Source: Asparagopsis taxiformis (lineage: Eukaryota > Rhodophyta > Florideophyceae > Bonnemaisoniales > Bonnemaisoniaceae). Taken from it: DNA of 64,000 nt. The DNA is taken from the NCBI GenBank assembly GCA_030407315.1, contig JALQPE010002288.1, forward strand, positions 32,489 through 96,488, read 5' to 3'. The first letter of the stretch is position 1. Every line of letters starts with the position of its first letter. The position numbers and the translations under genes are program-made. Below the pieces are notes generated by a model, which worked only from the letters and a program-made list of their open reading frames with translations, was not told the origin of the DNA and did not search any database. Shown here one piece after another: positions 9,657-19,581 of this stretch.

Positions 9657-11045
9657 ATGCAAGACCCAACAGTCTTTGTCTCCGAAGGATCAGTCATTGA
9701 AGTAGAATGGAGTTTACGAACGAGAGGAAGGAAACAGAAAAAGGTTTGGTGGGGCGCCAAAGTTTTGAGTACTGCCAAGCCGGACGCGTCCGGAGAACAT
9801 CGTTTGACTGGAAACTTGTTTGTTACGCTGCAATATCAATCTGAACACGGTTTCGACCAGTCAGTCTCTACAGCAAAATTATTCAAGAACAATTCGCTGC
9901 TGGACATTGACTCTGGAAACATGCTACGTTGGAGGTTTGGAGAGCAACTAGCACTAGAGCAGACGATCTCGTCTGCGGGTGAAGACAGTTTCCATAAAAA
10001 AGACTGCAAACAAAACTTGTTGAGTCGATCCAAGTCCGAGCCGCGCTTAGTTTGCGATGAGAGTCCTCCTGGTCCTAACATCAATGAGGACATATCCAAG
10101 CTGTTTCAAAAGGTATCCTACCTCGAAAGGCAGATTCTCAACTGTCGCGGTTCATCAAGCGCTACTGGACCCATCTTCGGAAACATTGTGTGCGACTACC
10201 TGTTCCAGAGAGTTGGCTTAAAACTGGACAAACCCCTGTCCTCCAAAATCACGAAGTCTGAAACAGGCCGGGAAGTGAGCTCCTTGGTGCAAGACTATGT
10301 GACGGCAAGAGCGGATTGCTCGCTTGAACAGTTTTTACAACTTTCCAGGCTATGCGAAGAGAAGAACAACCCAAACACAATTTTCCTGCCGAGCGTCGAG
10401 GCGGTTCGAATTTCAACTGGGAGAGATAAAGAGCTATCGATCCACTTTGGAACATACTATGACCTCTGCAATACTTTAGCTCCTTCCATGTCTACATGCA
10501 CGAACTCTACTATCCTCAAGTGGAAGAAAACACGACACGATTCTGGGTCTTCTGTCATTAGAGTTTTGGGAACTCTAGCAGACAGTGCTTCAGAAGATTC
10601 TATTCCATCTACAAAGGCTGTTCTTGTTGGTTCCTCTTTATACAGGAGATCTGAAAACATGAGTAGTACTGTCGTTCTTACTCGAGAATCTGATGAATAC
10701 GACTATGTCAATTGCAGCTATTCGTATCCTTTGGAAGCTCGCTTCCTCTCAAGTCGAGAAATGCAGGAGAACTTTGAGCTGCCGGACAGCAAAAATTTCA
10801 AACTGGCCAACTCGTTCTCACTGACCTGGAAACCTGTTCAAGGCCCTCGTCCATATGGAACTTTCGAGCGCGTTCTCAAGAATGTTGTGTTGGGAACTGC
10901 ATGCTTGAACCTCCCAGCATGCATTTTCAGTGGACACACCATCTGCAGCGAGCTAGACACAATTGGACATGACGTTATCGTTGGACAGAATAGTTCCCCT
11001 GTCGATGCACCTCATCCTACCGTACACGATGTCGCCTCCGAGTAA
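9657..11045 (+). CDS. Tudor-like (VWWxAKV) transposon protein, element A copy
   Basis: The protein has 462 residues. The N-terminal part (about 5-100) reads IEVEWS..KKVWWGAKVLS, then beta-strand-like segments. This spacing of aromatic residues resembles Royal-family (Tudor/Agenet) chromatin readers, but the call is by eye only. The rest has no recognised domain. The protein is clearly related to the one at 27633-29003: both share VWW(G/K)AKV near the start, a middle FGTYYDLCNTL/FPSYSDMCKSI segment, (F)S/N-LTW-type motif and a C-terminal segment ending near LGT..LNLP. It is divergent from the methyltransferase gene and convergent with the split coiled-coil gene. It may be a chromatin reader or target-selection factor of the transposon; function unknown. 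Confidence 0.7.
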   Translation: MQDPTVFVSEGSVIEVEWSLRTRGRKQKKVWWGAKVLSTAKPDASGEHRLTGNLFVTLQYQSEHGFDQSVSTAKLFKNNSLLDIDSGNMLRWRFGEQLALEQTISSAGEDSFHKKDCKQNLLSRSKSEPRLVCDESPPGPNINEDISKLFQKVSYLERQILNCRGSSSATGPIFGNIVCDYLFQRVGLKLDKPLSSKITKSETGREVSSLVQDYVTARADCSLEQFLQLSRLCEEKNNPNTIFLPSVEAVRISTGRDKELSIHFGTYYDLCNTLAPSMSTCTNSTILKWKKTRHDSGSSVIRVLGTLADSASEDSIPSTKAVLVGSSLYRRSENMSSTVVLTRESDEYDYVNCSYSYPLEARFLSSREMQENFELPDSKNFKLANSFSLTWKPVQGPRPYGTFERVLKNVVLGTACLNLPACIFSGHTICSELDTIGHDVIVGQNSSPVDAPHPTVHDVASE

Positions 11046-11652
11046 AACGTTTTCTATCTTTTCTAGATGGGTCTACAAGACTGTTCAGAGTTAGTCAACC
11101 TCGATTAAGTCGATGGTATCCATCGATACATGCTCCGTATCTTTCTGGCCTGTTCCTTCGTCCAGGGACTGTCTGCATTCTGTAACAATGATTGCCCTCC
11201 ACTTGGCAAAATATCCCTGAAAATAATACCGGGTATTATTCTTAGGTTTCGTCCAGGGATCGCCTGTAGTCGGTACGAATGATTGCCCTCCACTTGGCAA
11301 AATATTCCTCAAAATAATATCCGGTATTATTTTCCGCACTACTCTGCCAGGTGGAGCTACGGCATTGGATGGGACTGCACAGGCCCCGAAGCTACTAGAG
11401 GCGTACTCAATGACAGGGTAAAACTCTTAACCGTAGTAGACATGACGCTTTCTAGTCGCAGAGTGAGCTGAAAAATAAGAACGATAGCTATTGTTTCCAG
11501 TACACCATGTAGTACGTAGCATGCTAGGGTGCACCTTTTCCACTCATATCCTACACAGTTTCATATCTAAAGGTTTCTATTTCTCCTCAGTCTGCCTCGT
11601 CGTAATTATTTTACTTCAAAGGTTATGAAACTTTACTTATCCGCTTCCATTA
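11046..11652. other. Convergent 3' spacer with duplicated AATAATACC palindrome
   Basis: Two direct copies of about 85-90 bp (11159-11249 and 11250-11333) each start GTCCAGGGA, share GATTGCCCTCCACTTGGCAA and end in an AT-rich palindrome (AATAATACC-G-GGTATTATT at 11222-11240; AAAATAATATCCGGTATTAT at 11311-11333, nearly perfect). The core matches the palindrome at 5207-5233 in the other convergent spacer of element A. No gene is visible. Confidence 0.7.
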
Positions 11653-13017
11653 TCAATCTTCCTCATCAAGGAAAACTTCAACGTAGCTTTCACTCCCATC
11701 TTCTTCATTTCCATGTCCGCTATCCTCCTCAAACGCGGTACTACGCTGTTCCAAGTGTTGTTCATCGAATTTTTCGTTAGTAATTGTCAGTACATCTTCG
11801 CAGAGATGCCTCTTACAGATTCGGTCACTCGGCAACATCGGCTTTCCTAATTGTTTGAGCTCGTCTTGTACACTTTCTTCGAAGGTCTGACCTGATTGTA
11901 CCTTGAAAATTCCTAGAATCCCGGAAGCGATTGCATAGACAAATCTGAGTGAATTGCAGGAACGTCGCAGGAAAACCATTCTACTCGTGCATTGAAGGAA
12001 AGAAATTGCAGTGTTCAGGGCTACCTCCAGGATATTGATTCTCCTTCGAATCATCCTTTTGGCCACACATCCCGATATCTCGACTTCGTACTGAATGATG
12101 ACAACCATCTCTTTCCGCTCAGCGATGAATTGTATCAAGATCTCGGAATTCTTGTCATCCACAACTTTCCGTTCCCCAGGCCTTAGATTTTCGTTGGTCA
12201 CACGGGTATCGGGGATAACATCCATATCTCGAATGAGATCGTGAGTTGGAAACTCGAAAGTGATAGAGGCGTCCGTTTCCAAGACTAGAGCGAACCCCAG
12301 TTCGACAAGGAATCGATGGCGCACCTGCTCTCTAGACTTGTTCAGGAAACCGAGCACCTTTGTCAGCGCAACTTTCGTAACAGCCAAAGATATTTCACGC
12401 TTGCTCAACTGTCCACCATTTCCATCTGTTTTCCTCCGCTTCCTAGCCCCTCCGTCAATGCTTCCTGCAGGCTGGTTTCGGCCATCGCCAGTGGCACCAT
12501 AAACAACTTCTTCGATTATTTTGTCCGGAATGTACTTGTTCTCCTTCCAGACGTTGAACGCATTCGAATCGCGTCCAGAGCTCGAGCCTTCCACTGTACG
12601 GCCTGTACCCGACTTTTCCTTCTGAATGTTCCGCAGGGGAGACATCACCACTTGGAATCGAAGCTCGATGTTGTTCTTCCCGGTGTTGGATTGGAACACA
12701 TCCCTCTTGTCATTGCTCTGCTTCGCAAACATCATTGCAGAGAGCAACCTGCAACCACGGAGGTCGTAGATTCCTTGGTTGGTGTAAATTGTCGCCCCAG
12801 CATCAATATTGTCGACCAGCAAAGGTACAACAGTTCCAAATACTGCACACAGAAAATTATAACAAAACGATAGTTCTGCTGACTGCGAGATGCGCAAACG
12901 GTCCCTGTCCTTGTCAGTCATCCCCTTCTTCGAATTGCCCTGACTCTGCTGTAATAAACCATCACAGATGTCTTTCACACCCTGTAATTCCGTTACTATA
13001 AACTCGACGCGACTCAT
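11653..13017 (-). CDS. Coiled-coil transposon protein (3' part of a gene split by element B)
   Basis: The visible ORF has 454 residues from ATG 13017, but that ATG is probably internal. The frame continues upstream to 13041 (RQQIEKL, coiled-coil-like), where element B begins. On the far side of B, bases 33860-33726 encode the missing N-terminus in the same strand and frame. With B and one GG duplication removed, the gene would encode 507 residues. It holds a basic patch ARKRRKT, a helical NKSREQVRHRFLVELGF segment and RRRINILEVALNTAISFLQ. The same two segments appear in the protein at 29597-31372 (RKARDRSKCQFFEDIGF and TRTVNIMEVAFNFLVAYVQ) and more weakly at 55564-57848. The C-terminus is acidic. 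The family is not recognised. The 13017 ORF may still be expressed from a promoter in B, which is untested. Confidence 0.7.
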   Translation of the reverse strand: MSRVEFIVTELQGVKDICDGLLQQSQGNSKKGMTDKDRDRLRISQSAELSFCYNFLCAVFGTVVPLLVDNIDAGATIYTNQGIYDLRGCRLLSAMMFAKQSNDKRDVFQSNTGKNNIELRFQVVMSPLRNIQKEKSGTGRTVEGSSSGRDSNAFNVWKENKYIPDKIIEEVVYGATGDGRNQPAGSIDGGARKRRKTDGNGGQLSKREISLAVTKVALTKVLGFLNKSREQVRHRFLVELGFALVLETDASITFEFPTHDLIRDMDVIPDTRVTNENLRPGERKVVDDKNSEILIQFIAERKEMVVIIQYEVEISGCVAKRMIRRRINILEVALNTAISFLQCTSRMVFLRRSCNSLRFVYAIASGILGIFKVQSGQTFEESVQDELKQLGKPMLPSDRICKRHLCEDVLTITNEKFDEQHLEQRSTAFEEDSGHGNEEDGSESYVEVFLDEED

Positions 13018-13059
13018 CAGCTTTTCGATTTGCTGGCGTTGGGCACTAGGAAGGCACGA

Positions 13060-14380
13060 AATGCACTGAGAACAGTGAAACAGTGTTTTATTGTGTCACC
13101 AAACACTGTTCATGGAACAAGAAGAGTACTGTCCGGAGAACAGTATATTTAAAACCGAGAACAGTATGGACAATTCATAGAACGGTATTTCAAACATGAG
13201 AACGATGAAGAACGTTCCTGAGAACACTGTATTAGACTTCCAGGAAGCAATCTTACTGTTCTGGGAACACTATGTTGACATTCTGGGACAGTAATCATTG
13301 TTCTGGGAACAGCGTGGTGGAGTACCCAGAACAGCTTCGAATACTCCAGGAACTATACAAACAACACCAAATGAACGGTGTAGACTGACATAATATCGGA
13401 ACTGCAAACAATACAAACCGTTCTTTGGAGCAATGTAGTGAGAGGAGGAAAACGGAACATAGCGTTCGCTGAACAGTGAATTTGGAAGCAGGAACGACAA
13501 GGACTGTTCTAGGAGTACAGACATGGAACGCGACAAAACAGTAAAGACAGTCCCTGAAGTGATATAGATGGAGACTGGGATCACCGAAGATTGATCCGGA
13601 GCCAGTATGCATAGAAACCAGGAACACTGTTGGAAGTCCTGGGAACAATGAATCCAACGAACAAGGACACCATGTACTGTCCTGGGAAGAGCAAAAAAGG
13701 CGGCCTGGATCATCACAGCCTGTTCTTGGAATACTAAAGTAGGAACATGGAGACGATGAGGGATGTTCCAGGAACAGTGAACATCGAAACGGGGAACAGT
13801 AGAGAGCGTTCTGCGAATAGTGAAAGGAACGCGACAAAACAGTAAAGACAGTCCCTGAATTGATATAGATGGAGACTGGGATCACCGAAGATTGATCCGG
13901 AGCCAGTATGCATAGAAACCAGGAACAATGTTGGAAGTCCTGGGAACAATGAATCCAACGAACAAGGACACCATGTACTGTCCTGGGAAGAGCAAAAAAG
14001 GCGGCCTGGATCATCACAGCCTGTTCTTGGAATACTAAAGTAGGAACATGGAGACGATGAGGGATGTTCCAGGAACAGTGAACATCGAAACGGGGAACAG
14101 TAGAGAGCGTTCTGCGAATAGTGAAAGTTCAATTCATGAACAGTATATACCGTTCTAGGAACAATGCGATTCGAAAACAGGAACGTCATAAATTGTTCTG
14201 GGATCACTATAACTAAAAGACATGGATGCTGTACACCGTTCTAGGAGCTCTAAATTACCGAACCAGAAATACCATAACGGTGTAAATTGAAACCTAATTT
14301 TCAAACCAGAAATGCCATAATGTGCTCCGGGAACACTAGATTTTGGGATGTATTGAAGACAGATATGGTAAAGTAGTGTA
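13060..14380. repeat. Left subterminal GAACAGT array of element B
   Basis: Dozens of GAACAGT / ACTGTTC half-sites at irregular spacing, for example GTTCTGGGAACAGCG and GTTCCAGGAACAGTGAAC. It includes a 301-bp tandem duplication (13525-13825 and 13826-14126, almost identical), so it grew by duplication. Minus-strand ORFs of 148-240 codons here are repeat-derived. The right-end counterpart lies at 33390-33715. Confidence 0.85.
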
Positions 14381-15996
14381 GGTGTGAAGGCAACAGATGC
14401 TCTGAAGCAATATTTATTTGGAAGGAAAGGACAGAGCTATATTAACGATAATGAAGATTGATAGATGCATCACCAAAACAGTATCCGGCTCGTGGTATTT
14501 GAATTTTGAGATGGAGGAGTGTGATTGATGTACAGACTGTGCAAAGAAAGAAGAAATGTACAAGGAAAGAAAAAGAAGTGGTAAGCCCGGGCAATGATAG
14601 TGTAGAGTGATATCAGAAAACACCGGTTGCACAACCTGGGTAATGATAACGGAGAGTGATTTCAGGAAACACCGGTTGCACAACCACTGGCAGGATTATG
14701 AGCGGTTGAAAATGGTGAGTACAAACCAACGAAACATGGTGACTTGAAGGGTGCGAGATAGTTTGAAAGTAGTGCTGTCTCCATTGTCGAAGAAGGCCAT
14801 TCGGAGTTGGGATAAATGTGAGTCGGCAAAATCATACAATGACGAAGATGATACGTGAAGTAGACAATAGATGAGCAAAATGAACCTTCCAAGAAGCGTG
14901 GAAAAGGTATGAGGTGTTCGGAACGATAGTGAAGAAGCGTGCAACAGGGATGAGGTGTTCGGAACGATAGTGTGAGAAAATTGCATGAGCGAGATTTTCC
15001 TGGAGAGATGTTATTGAGTTCTCTCTGTATTTATATGAGGCAAGGAGTGGGAGATCGTCTAGGAGCATAATTGGCAACTTGCGGCTGGTGTCAGGAGTAG
15101 AGAAAAACCTAGGTTCGTGGGCTGAGTGATTTGGCAAGCTTGTTGGTCACTGGCCCGGAAGACACAATGTGAATTGCGACGTACTACTTGCCAGCGGATA
15201 GTATCGCTTGCCAAGTCACAGCTGTGAACGGCGGAAATCAATCATATGTCAATGTATTTGAGCAGACTGGCCTGGCAATACAATCATGGTTGAATATTAA
15301 AAATAGAATCATCGTAGAAAGGACGAAATAACCACTCTGACGCCCTGTTGAAGCAATGACCTGGCACAGTCTGGGAACATTAATGCCAAGTGATTTAGAA
15401 GTTTGTGATGACGGCTAGAGATACGCCTTGGGAGGTGTGATGTGGCCCGTAAGAGGTATTGTGTGAAAACCCAGGACGGAGGATGTCATCGGTTGGAGAA
15501 CCTCTGACAGGCATGTGTGTTTGTCGGTATAATGATGGGTATGCACAGTAGTGGAACATGAGATGGAGGGCAGCAGGTGTTGAAGAGACCATGGGTTGCA
15601 CAACCACTGACAGCCGAGGGCAGTGATTTAGCGGAAATGTAGCATTGAACTGGAGAGGGAAAGCCGCAGACGTCGGAGGCTGTCCTTCTGAAGTGCACTT
15701 GCATTTCATGAAATGCATGAAAGGAAGAAAGCTGCATGCAGCAGAAAGCTGCAGCTTTCACGCGAGAATAGAAGAGCGGCAAAATGTGGAAGGACTGCCT
15801 AATGTAACCAAATTATTGTAATAGAACAATGGCAGTTGTTTCGAAAACAGTGACGAACACACACAAGCAGAAACAGGTTTTGAAACCGGTGACAGTGAAG
15901 GAGAAACAGGTTTCGAAACCGGTGACAATGAAACAGGTTTCGAAACCGGTGACTGCCGAAAGGAATTGTATATTTCGGGTTGTGGATCAGTACAGT
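14381..15996. other. Gene-free 3' flank of the transposase with sparse palindromes
   Basis: No gene is recognised. Repeated palindromic motifs occur: CACCGGTTGCACAACC at about 14619 and 14671, GGGTTGCACAACCACTGAC near 15594, and three GGTTTCGAAACCGGTGAC-type copies at 15871-15953. Two near-repeats of GAGGTGTTCGGAACGATAGT occur near 14910-14970. The minus-strand ORFs here are short and of random composition. Confidence 0.5.
15871..15953. repeat. Three copies of GGTTTCGAAACCGGTGAC
   Basis: Three direct copies with a perfect 12-bp palindrome GGTTTCGAAACC (first copy GGTTTTGAAACC), each followed by GGTGAC. The motif belongs to the GGTT-N-AACC family seen at 14619, 20200-20960, 26225-27440 and 31700-31960 within element B. 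Confidence 0.8.
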
Positions 15997-18900
15997 TTAT
16001 GCCGTTCTAGGAGGGTAACCCAGGGATCTATCGACGACGTAATGTGAACCGCCATCCAGGAGTGCCGAAGAGTGGCTGACCTGGTGGAGGGTAGTGTTTG
16101 CAGAGCATTTGTGTTCTGTGGAACATGCATGTATAGTTGCAACTCGAATCACGGAAGAAGTGAGGCGTAAAAGCTGTAAGCCAGATTTCCTAGCATGTAT
16201 AACCATGGAACCTTTGGAAAGGATGCGGGGTAAGGGCCACACAGCTGCGAACGGCTCAGCAGTTCCACCCTCTACGTGAACACTCAAAATTGCGCAGACC
16301 AGGAAGGTGTATGCCTTGCTTATGTCGAAGAAGAAGTGTCGGTCGGATTCCACGTACGGCTGGCACAGCAAGGGCGCCGACACGTCCCCGAAAATCAGTG
16401 ATTGGAGTGCAGTACCCCTTCTCAGGATGTGAACTGAGCTTTGTTGAAATACTGAATAAGGGGGAAGGTTACCAGTTGTCTTCCCGCGGATGGCGGATTT
16501 GTAATATGAAAAAAGTTTTCCCTCCCGGGGCTCTTCCGCGAAGGCAGAGAGCAGCAGCTTTTCAATGGAATATCTATCATTTAGAGGAATCTCCTGATCG
16601 GTGGAATGAGATACCCACTTGTCTTTCAAAACCCAATGGGTAGAATAGATGGTTGGAAGCGTTAATGTAGGAGTATGAGAAAGTAAGTTCGTGACAAGCT
16701 TGATTTGGGGCTCTGTTGAACGCCTGTCACTTCCGACTTCTCCTATGGTTTCATGCGAGGCGTTTACAGTATCATTCAGTGCGGGCAAAAGTGGAGATCT
16801 TCCGGACAAGGGCAATTGTTCATGTCCGTCACCATATTTCATAACTGTTGATATTCTATGCTTCCAATCGTCGAAGAGGGCATGGGAAACTGCTTGTAGG
16901 TGTGGGTGCTGATGGTTAGACTTCGATATAATTCTCTTCAATGGCTGATGTGCACTTTCAAAGACAAGCTCGCCAAAATGGCGTACATGTCCCATAGCAG
17001 GTATGGTGTGCCTATATAACTCTATTAGTCTGTGGGAGTTTGGCTTATCCAAATGCTGACGACAGAGTGGTGAAAGGCGGCATAGCATGTCCGATTTTGT
17101 CAAGAAGTCTTCCGCGGTACGCAGCAGAGCATGTTGCCAATACTCGCCAGCGTTTTCATTGTACATTTGAACACAGCCAACACCATCGGTTTGTAGGGAG
17201 GGATACCAGTAAGTGTTTGCCACAAGCTGGCGGTAGGTCGATAAAACAGCAGTTCCTTTCTCGTGGATGGCAGCACTGTCGAACGATAAAGCTGTGGTAG
17301 GATGAGCATCAGAAGAATTCGAATTTGTATTTGCACGGATTGTATAGCAAAGATCAGTGAACACCTCTGGAGCAATTGATAGTGTGGAAAATAATCCTGA
17401 TATGCTCATACTATACATACTGCATGCTGCAGGAGAGAAGATACGATGTTGTGCCACGAGACCGTTTGTTCGGAGAGCATTGCAGATGTGAATATCAGCA
17501 AGTACTTGATATTCTCTCGGCAAAAGAACGAACGCCATGTTAAGTACATTCTTCGCAATTCCGGATAGGAGATGATCGGGAGCAACGAGGCAGGAACGGT
17601 AGGGATCAAAATGGGGGTAGGGAAGAATTGAGCCGTCTGAAAAGAACGGTCGTGGAGTAGTTCTGAACGCCTCGTTGAGGGCGGAATGAAGGGAAAACAA
17701 GGGGCTTTTCTTTGTGTCAGTGGATGCATCTTTCATTCCAATTGATTTGGACTCTTCTGAGGAAATATTTGAGTCACGGATGACCAAGGTCCTGTCCGCA
17801 GTTCGCATGAACGCAGGGTCGAGGCTATGCACTGCAATGGTAGAACAGTATCTACTTGCCTCAGTCATATGATTTGGAATTCGTTTGAAGGAACAAAGAT
17901 GACAGGGACAGGCGGAGTTGTGTCCCAATAAATCTAGAACGTTCGTGATTTCTGGATAATCTCCAATGAAGGCGACAAGATCTAAAAAAACTCGGATGTG
18001 ATTACCGTCGGCGTCGAGCATACTCAGGCCATGTGTAGAATGATGTACGATGTCTCCGATGATTTCGTGGAGGATTGCATTAGTAGAAACACCTGGCGGT
18101 GCAAGAGAAATAGTTCTGACACCTCGCCTGGAAGATCGAACATGACATGGCAGATTCAAAGGAATCATGTACACGCCACCGGCTGACCCCTTCCTTTCGT
18201 TGTACTGGGAGAACCCGTCGCAGTACAACAGGATTCTGTAAATGAAGTACGGGGTACCATCATGTAGAGTGCCGAAGGACTTGGTGGCGTTCGTGGATCT
18301 GGGGTTCGAACGCATTGTATGTTGCGGTGGAGATGCCTCAACAGAAAGAACTGTAGCAGAGAAGGAACGATAAGCAGCAGAGAGATCTGCAGCAGAGGTT
18401 TCTGGAACAATCGCTAATAGATAAGGGGAATAACTGTTTCGTAAGCGGAGATGACGGTGAACAATGAGGTGTGCAAAGCCAGAAGACGCTGGAACTGAAG
18501 AAGACAGTTTTGTAGTTTTCAGAAGTGTGCAAATATCACCAGCTCTCCAGAGGTTCTTCAGTTTCGACGCCACCGACTCGTATGCAAACCATGCAGTTTC
18601 ATTAGTAGAGAAGTTGATATCTGGCGGTGGCCTCCGGACAAGGAAAGACTGCGTTCCTTTAGCGTACAATACGGTAGAGCCCGAAGGGCTGTGCTCAAAC
18701 CGAAATGAACTCAGTAGGTCCATGATGTTCTTGGAAGGAGCGCGCAAAGTCAATTTGAGATTCATACCATGGTATAGACGAATGTCTTCCTGAATTGGAG
18801 GCACACCCTGGGAATGGGAGGGCCGTGGAGCAGTACAGATTGGATCGAGGATATGGTCTCTATCAGTAATCATAGGGATATCCTCTATGGTCTCATGAAT

Positions 18901-19581
18901 AGTCGCTCCCGGTGTATTACTTACGGCACCTGTGGAGGTAGTTTTCATCTGTTCCCATAAAGGCTTGAAAGAAACATCATGTCTCGCCCATGATGAGGGC
19001 AGGACGATTGAAACTGGTATCGTAGGCCCCCCTGTGATAGGGCCTATGTTTCTCGATTTCCGTGATTGGATACTTTGATGCACAGATGCACCGGACTTGG
19101 AGATGTCGAGGGGAAGCAGGACCTGTTTTGACCTGGGGAGTGAAGAACTGACGACATGAGGGAGAATGTATCTTTGCAGAGTGGAATAAGATGGGAACGG
19201 AGATAATCCGCAGTTGGAGTACTCGACAAGCCAGTTCACACAGGTAACAAAAAATGTGTACTGATCGACTGAGAAACGCACTGATCCAGTCACGGACATA
19301 ACAGCGATCAGAGATTGCCATGTAAAGTGGAAAGAGTATTCCTCGCCGTTTTCGGTATCGGACTCGTCATCCTCTTCGAGGTTGCTGAGTATCCTGTCGA
19401 TTACAGCATCAACATCTTCATCCAGAACACCGTCCGTGAAGCTAGTCCGGTTGGGAAGACTTTCCGTCGTACGTGGAACACATGCTATTGCAGTTGCGTT
19501 TCCAAGGGTTGACCAAGATCTGAATCGATCTTTTCGCAGCCTGTAATGTGTTCCAGAACGTAGAAGTCTGCGCCGAACCAT
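15997..19581 (-). CDS. Tnp2/Plavaka-like transposase of element B
   Basis: The protein has 1194 residues from ATG 19581 (an upstream TTG at 19599 is not used as start). The N-terminal 380 residues are divergent. The core reads YRILLYCDGFSQYNERKGSAGG, VYMIPLNLPCHVRSSRRGVR, LAPPGVSTNAILHEIIGDI, then VLDLLGHNSACPCHLCSF with a C-C/C-x2-C zinc-binding pattern. Later come FDPYRSCLVAPDHLLSGIAK and the C-terminal HVRHFGELVFESAHQPLKRI (E..H..K). This order of blocks matches transposases of Tnp2/CACTA-related elements that are frequent in red algae and fungi. The Asp of CDGF is a candidate catalytic residue. It fits the CACTA-type ends of element B. It is convergent with nothing close; a 125-bp array separates it from the helicase. 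Confidence 0.85.
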   Translation of the reverse strand: MVRRRLLRSGTHYRLRKDRFRSWSTLGNATAIACVPRTTESLPNRTSFTDGVLDEDVDAVIDRILSNLEEDDESDTENGEEYSFHFTWQSLIAVMSVTGSVRFSVDQYTFFVTCVNWLVEYSNCGLSPFPSYSTLQRYILPHVVSSSLPRSKQVLLPLDISKSGASVHQSIQSRKSRNIGPITGGPTIPVSIVLPSSWARHDVSFKPLWEQMKTTSTGAVSNTPGATIHETIEDIPMITDRDHILDPICTAPRPSHSQGVPPIQEDIRLYHGMNLKLTLRAPSKNIMDLLSSFRFEHSPSGSTVLYAKGTQSFLVRRPPPDINFSTNETAWFAYESVASKLKNLWRAGDICTLLKTTKLSSSVPASSGFAHLIVHRHLRLRNSYSPYLLAIVPETSAADLSAAYRSFSATVLSVEASPPQHTMRSNPRSTNATKSFGTLHDGTPYFIYRILLYCDGFSQYNERKGSAGGVYMIPLNLPCHVRSSRRGVRTISLAPPGVSTNAILHEIIGDIVHHSTHGLSMLDADGNHIRVFLDLVAFIGDYPEITNVLDLLGHNSACPCHLCSFKRIPNHMTEASRYCSTIAVHSLDPAFMRTADRTLVIRDSNISSEESKSIGMKDASTDTKKSPLFSLHSALNEAFRTTPRPFFSDGSILPYPHFDPYRSCLVAPDHLLSGIAKNVLNMAFVLLPREYQVLADIHICNALRTNGLVAQHRIFSPAACSMYSMSISGLFSTLSIAPEVFTDLCYTIRANTNSNSSDAHPTTALSFDSAAIHEKGTAVLSTYRQLVANTYWYPSLQTDGVGCVQMYNENAGEYWQHALLRTAEDFLTKSDMLCRLSPLCRQHLDKPNSHRLIELYRHTIPAMGHVRHFGELVFESAHQPLKRIISKSNHQHPHLQAVSHALFDDWKHRISTVMKYGDGHEQLPLSGRSPLLPALNDTVNASHETIGEVGSDRRSTEPQIKLVTNLLSHTPTLTLPTIYSTHWVLKDKWVSHSTDQEIPLNDRYSIEKLLLSAFAEEPREGKLFSYYKSAIRGKTTGNLPPYSVFQQSSVHILRRGTALQSLIFGDVSAPLLCQPYVESDRHFFFDISKAYTFLVCAILSVHVEGGTAEPFAAVWPLPRILSKGSMVIHARKSGLQLLRLTSSVIRVATIHACSTEHKCSANTTLHQVSHSSALLDGGSHYVVDRSLGYPPRTA

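Noticed and set aside
13270..14207. Minus-strand ORFs of 148, 240 and 157 codons
   Set aside because: They lie in the GAACAGT array and its 301-bp duplication and show no domain or protein-like composition.
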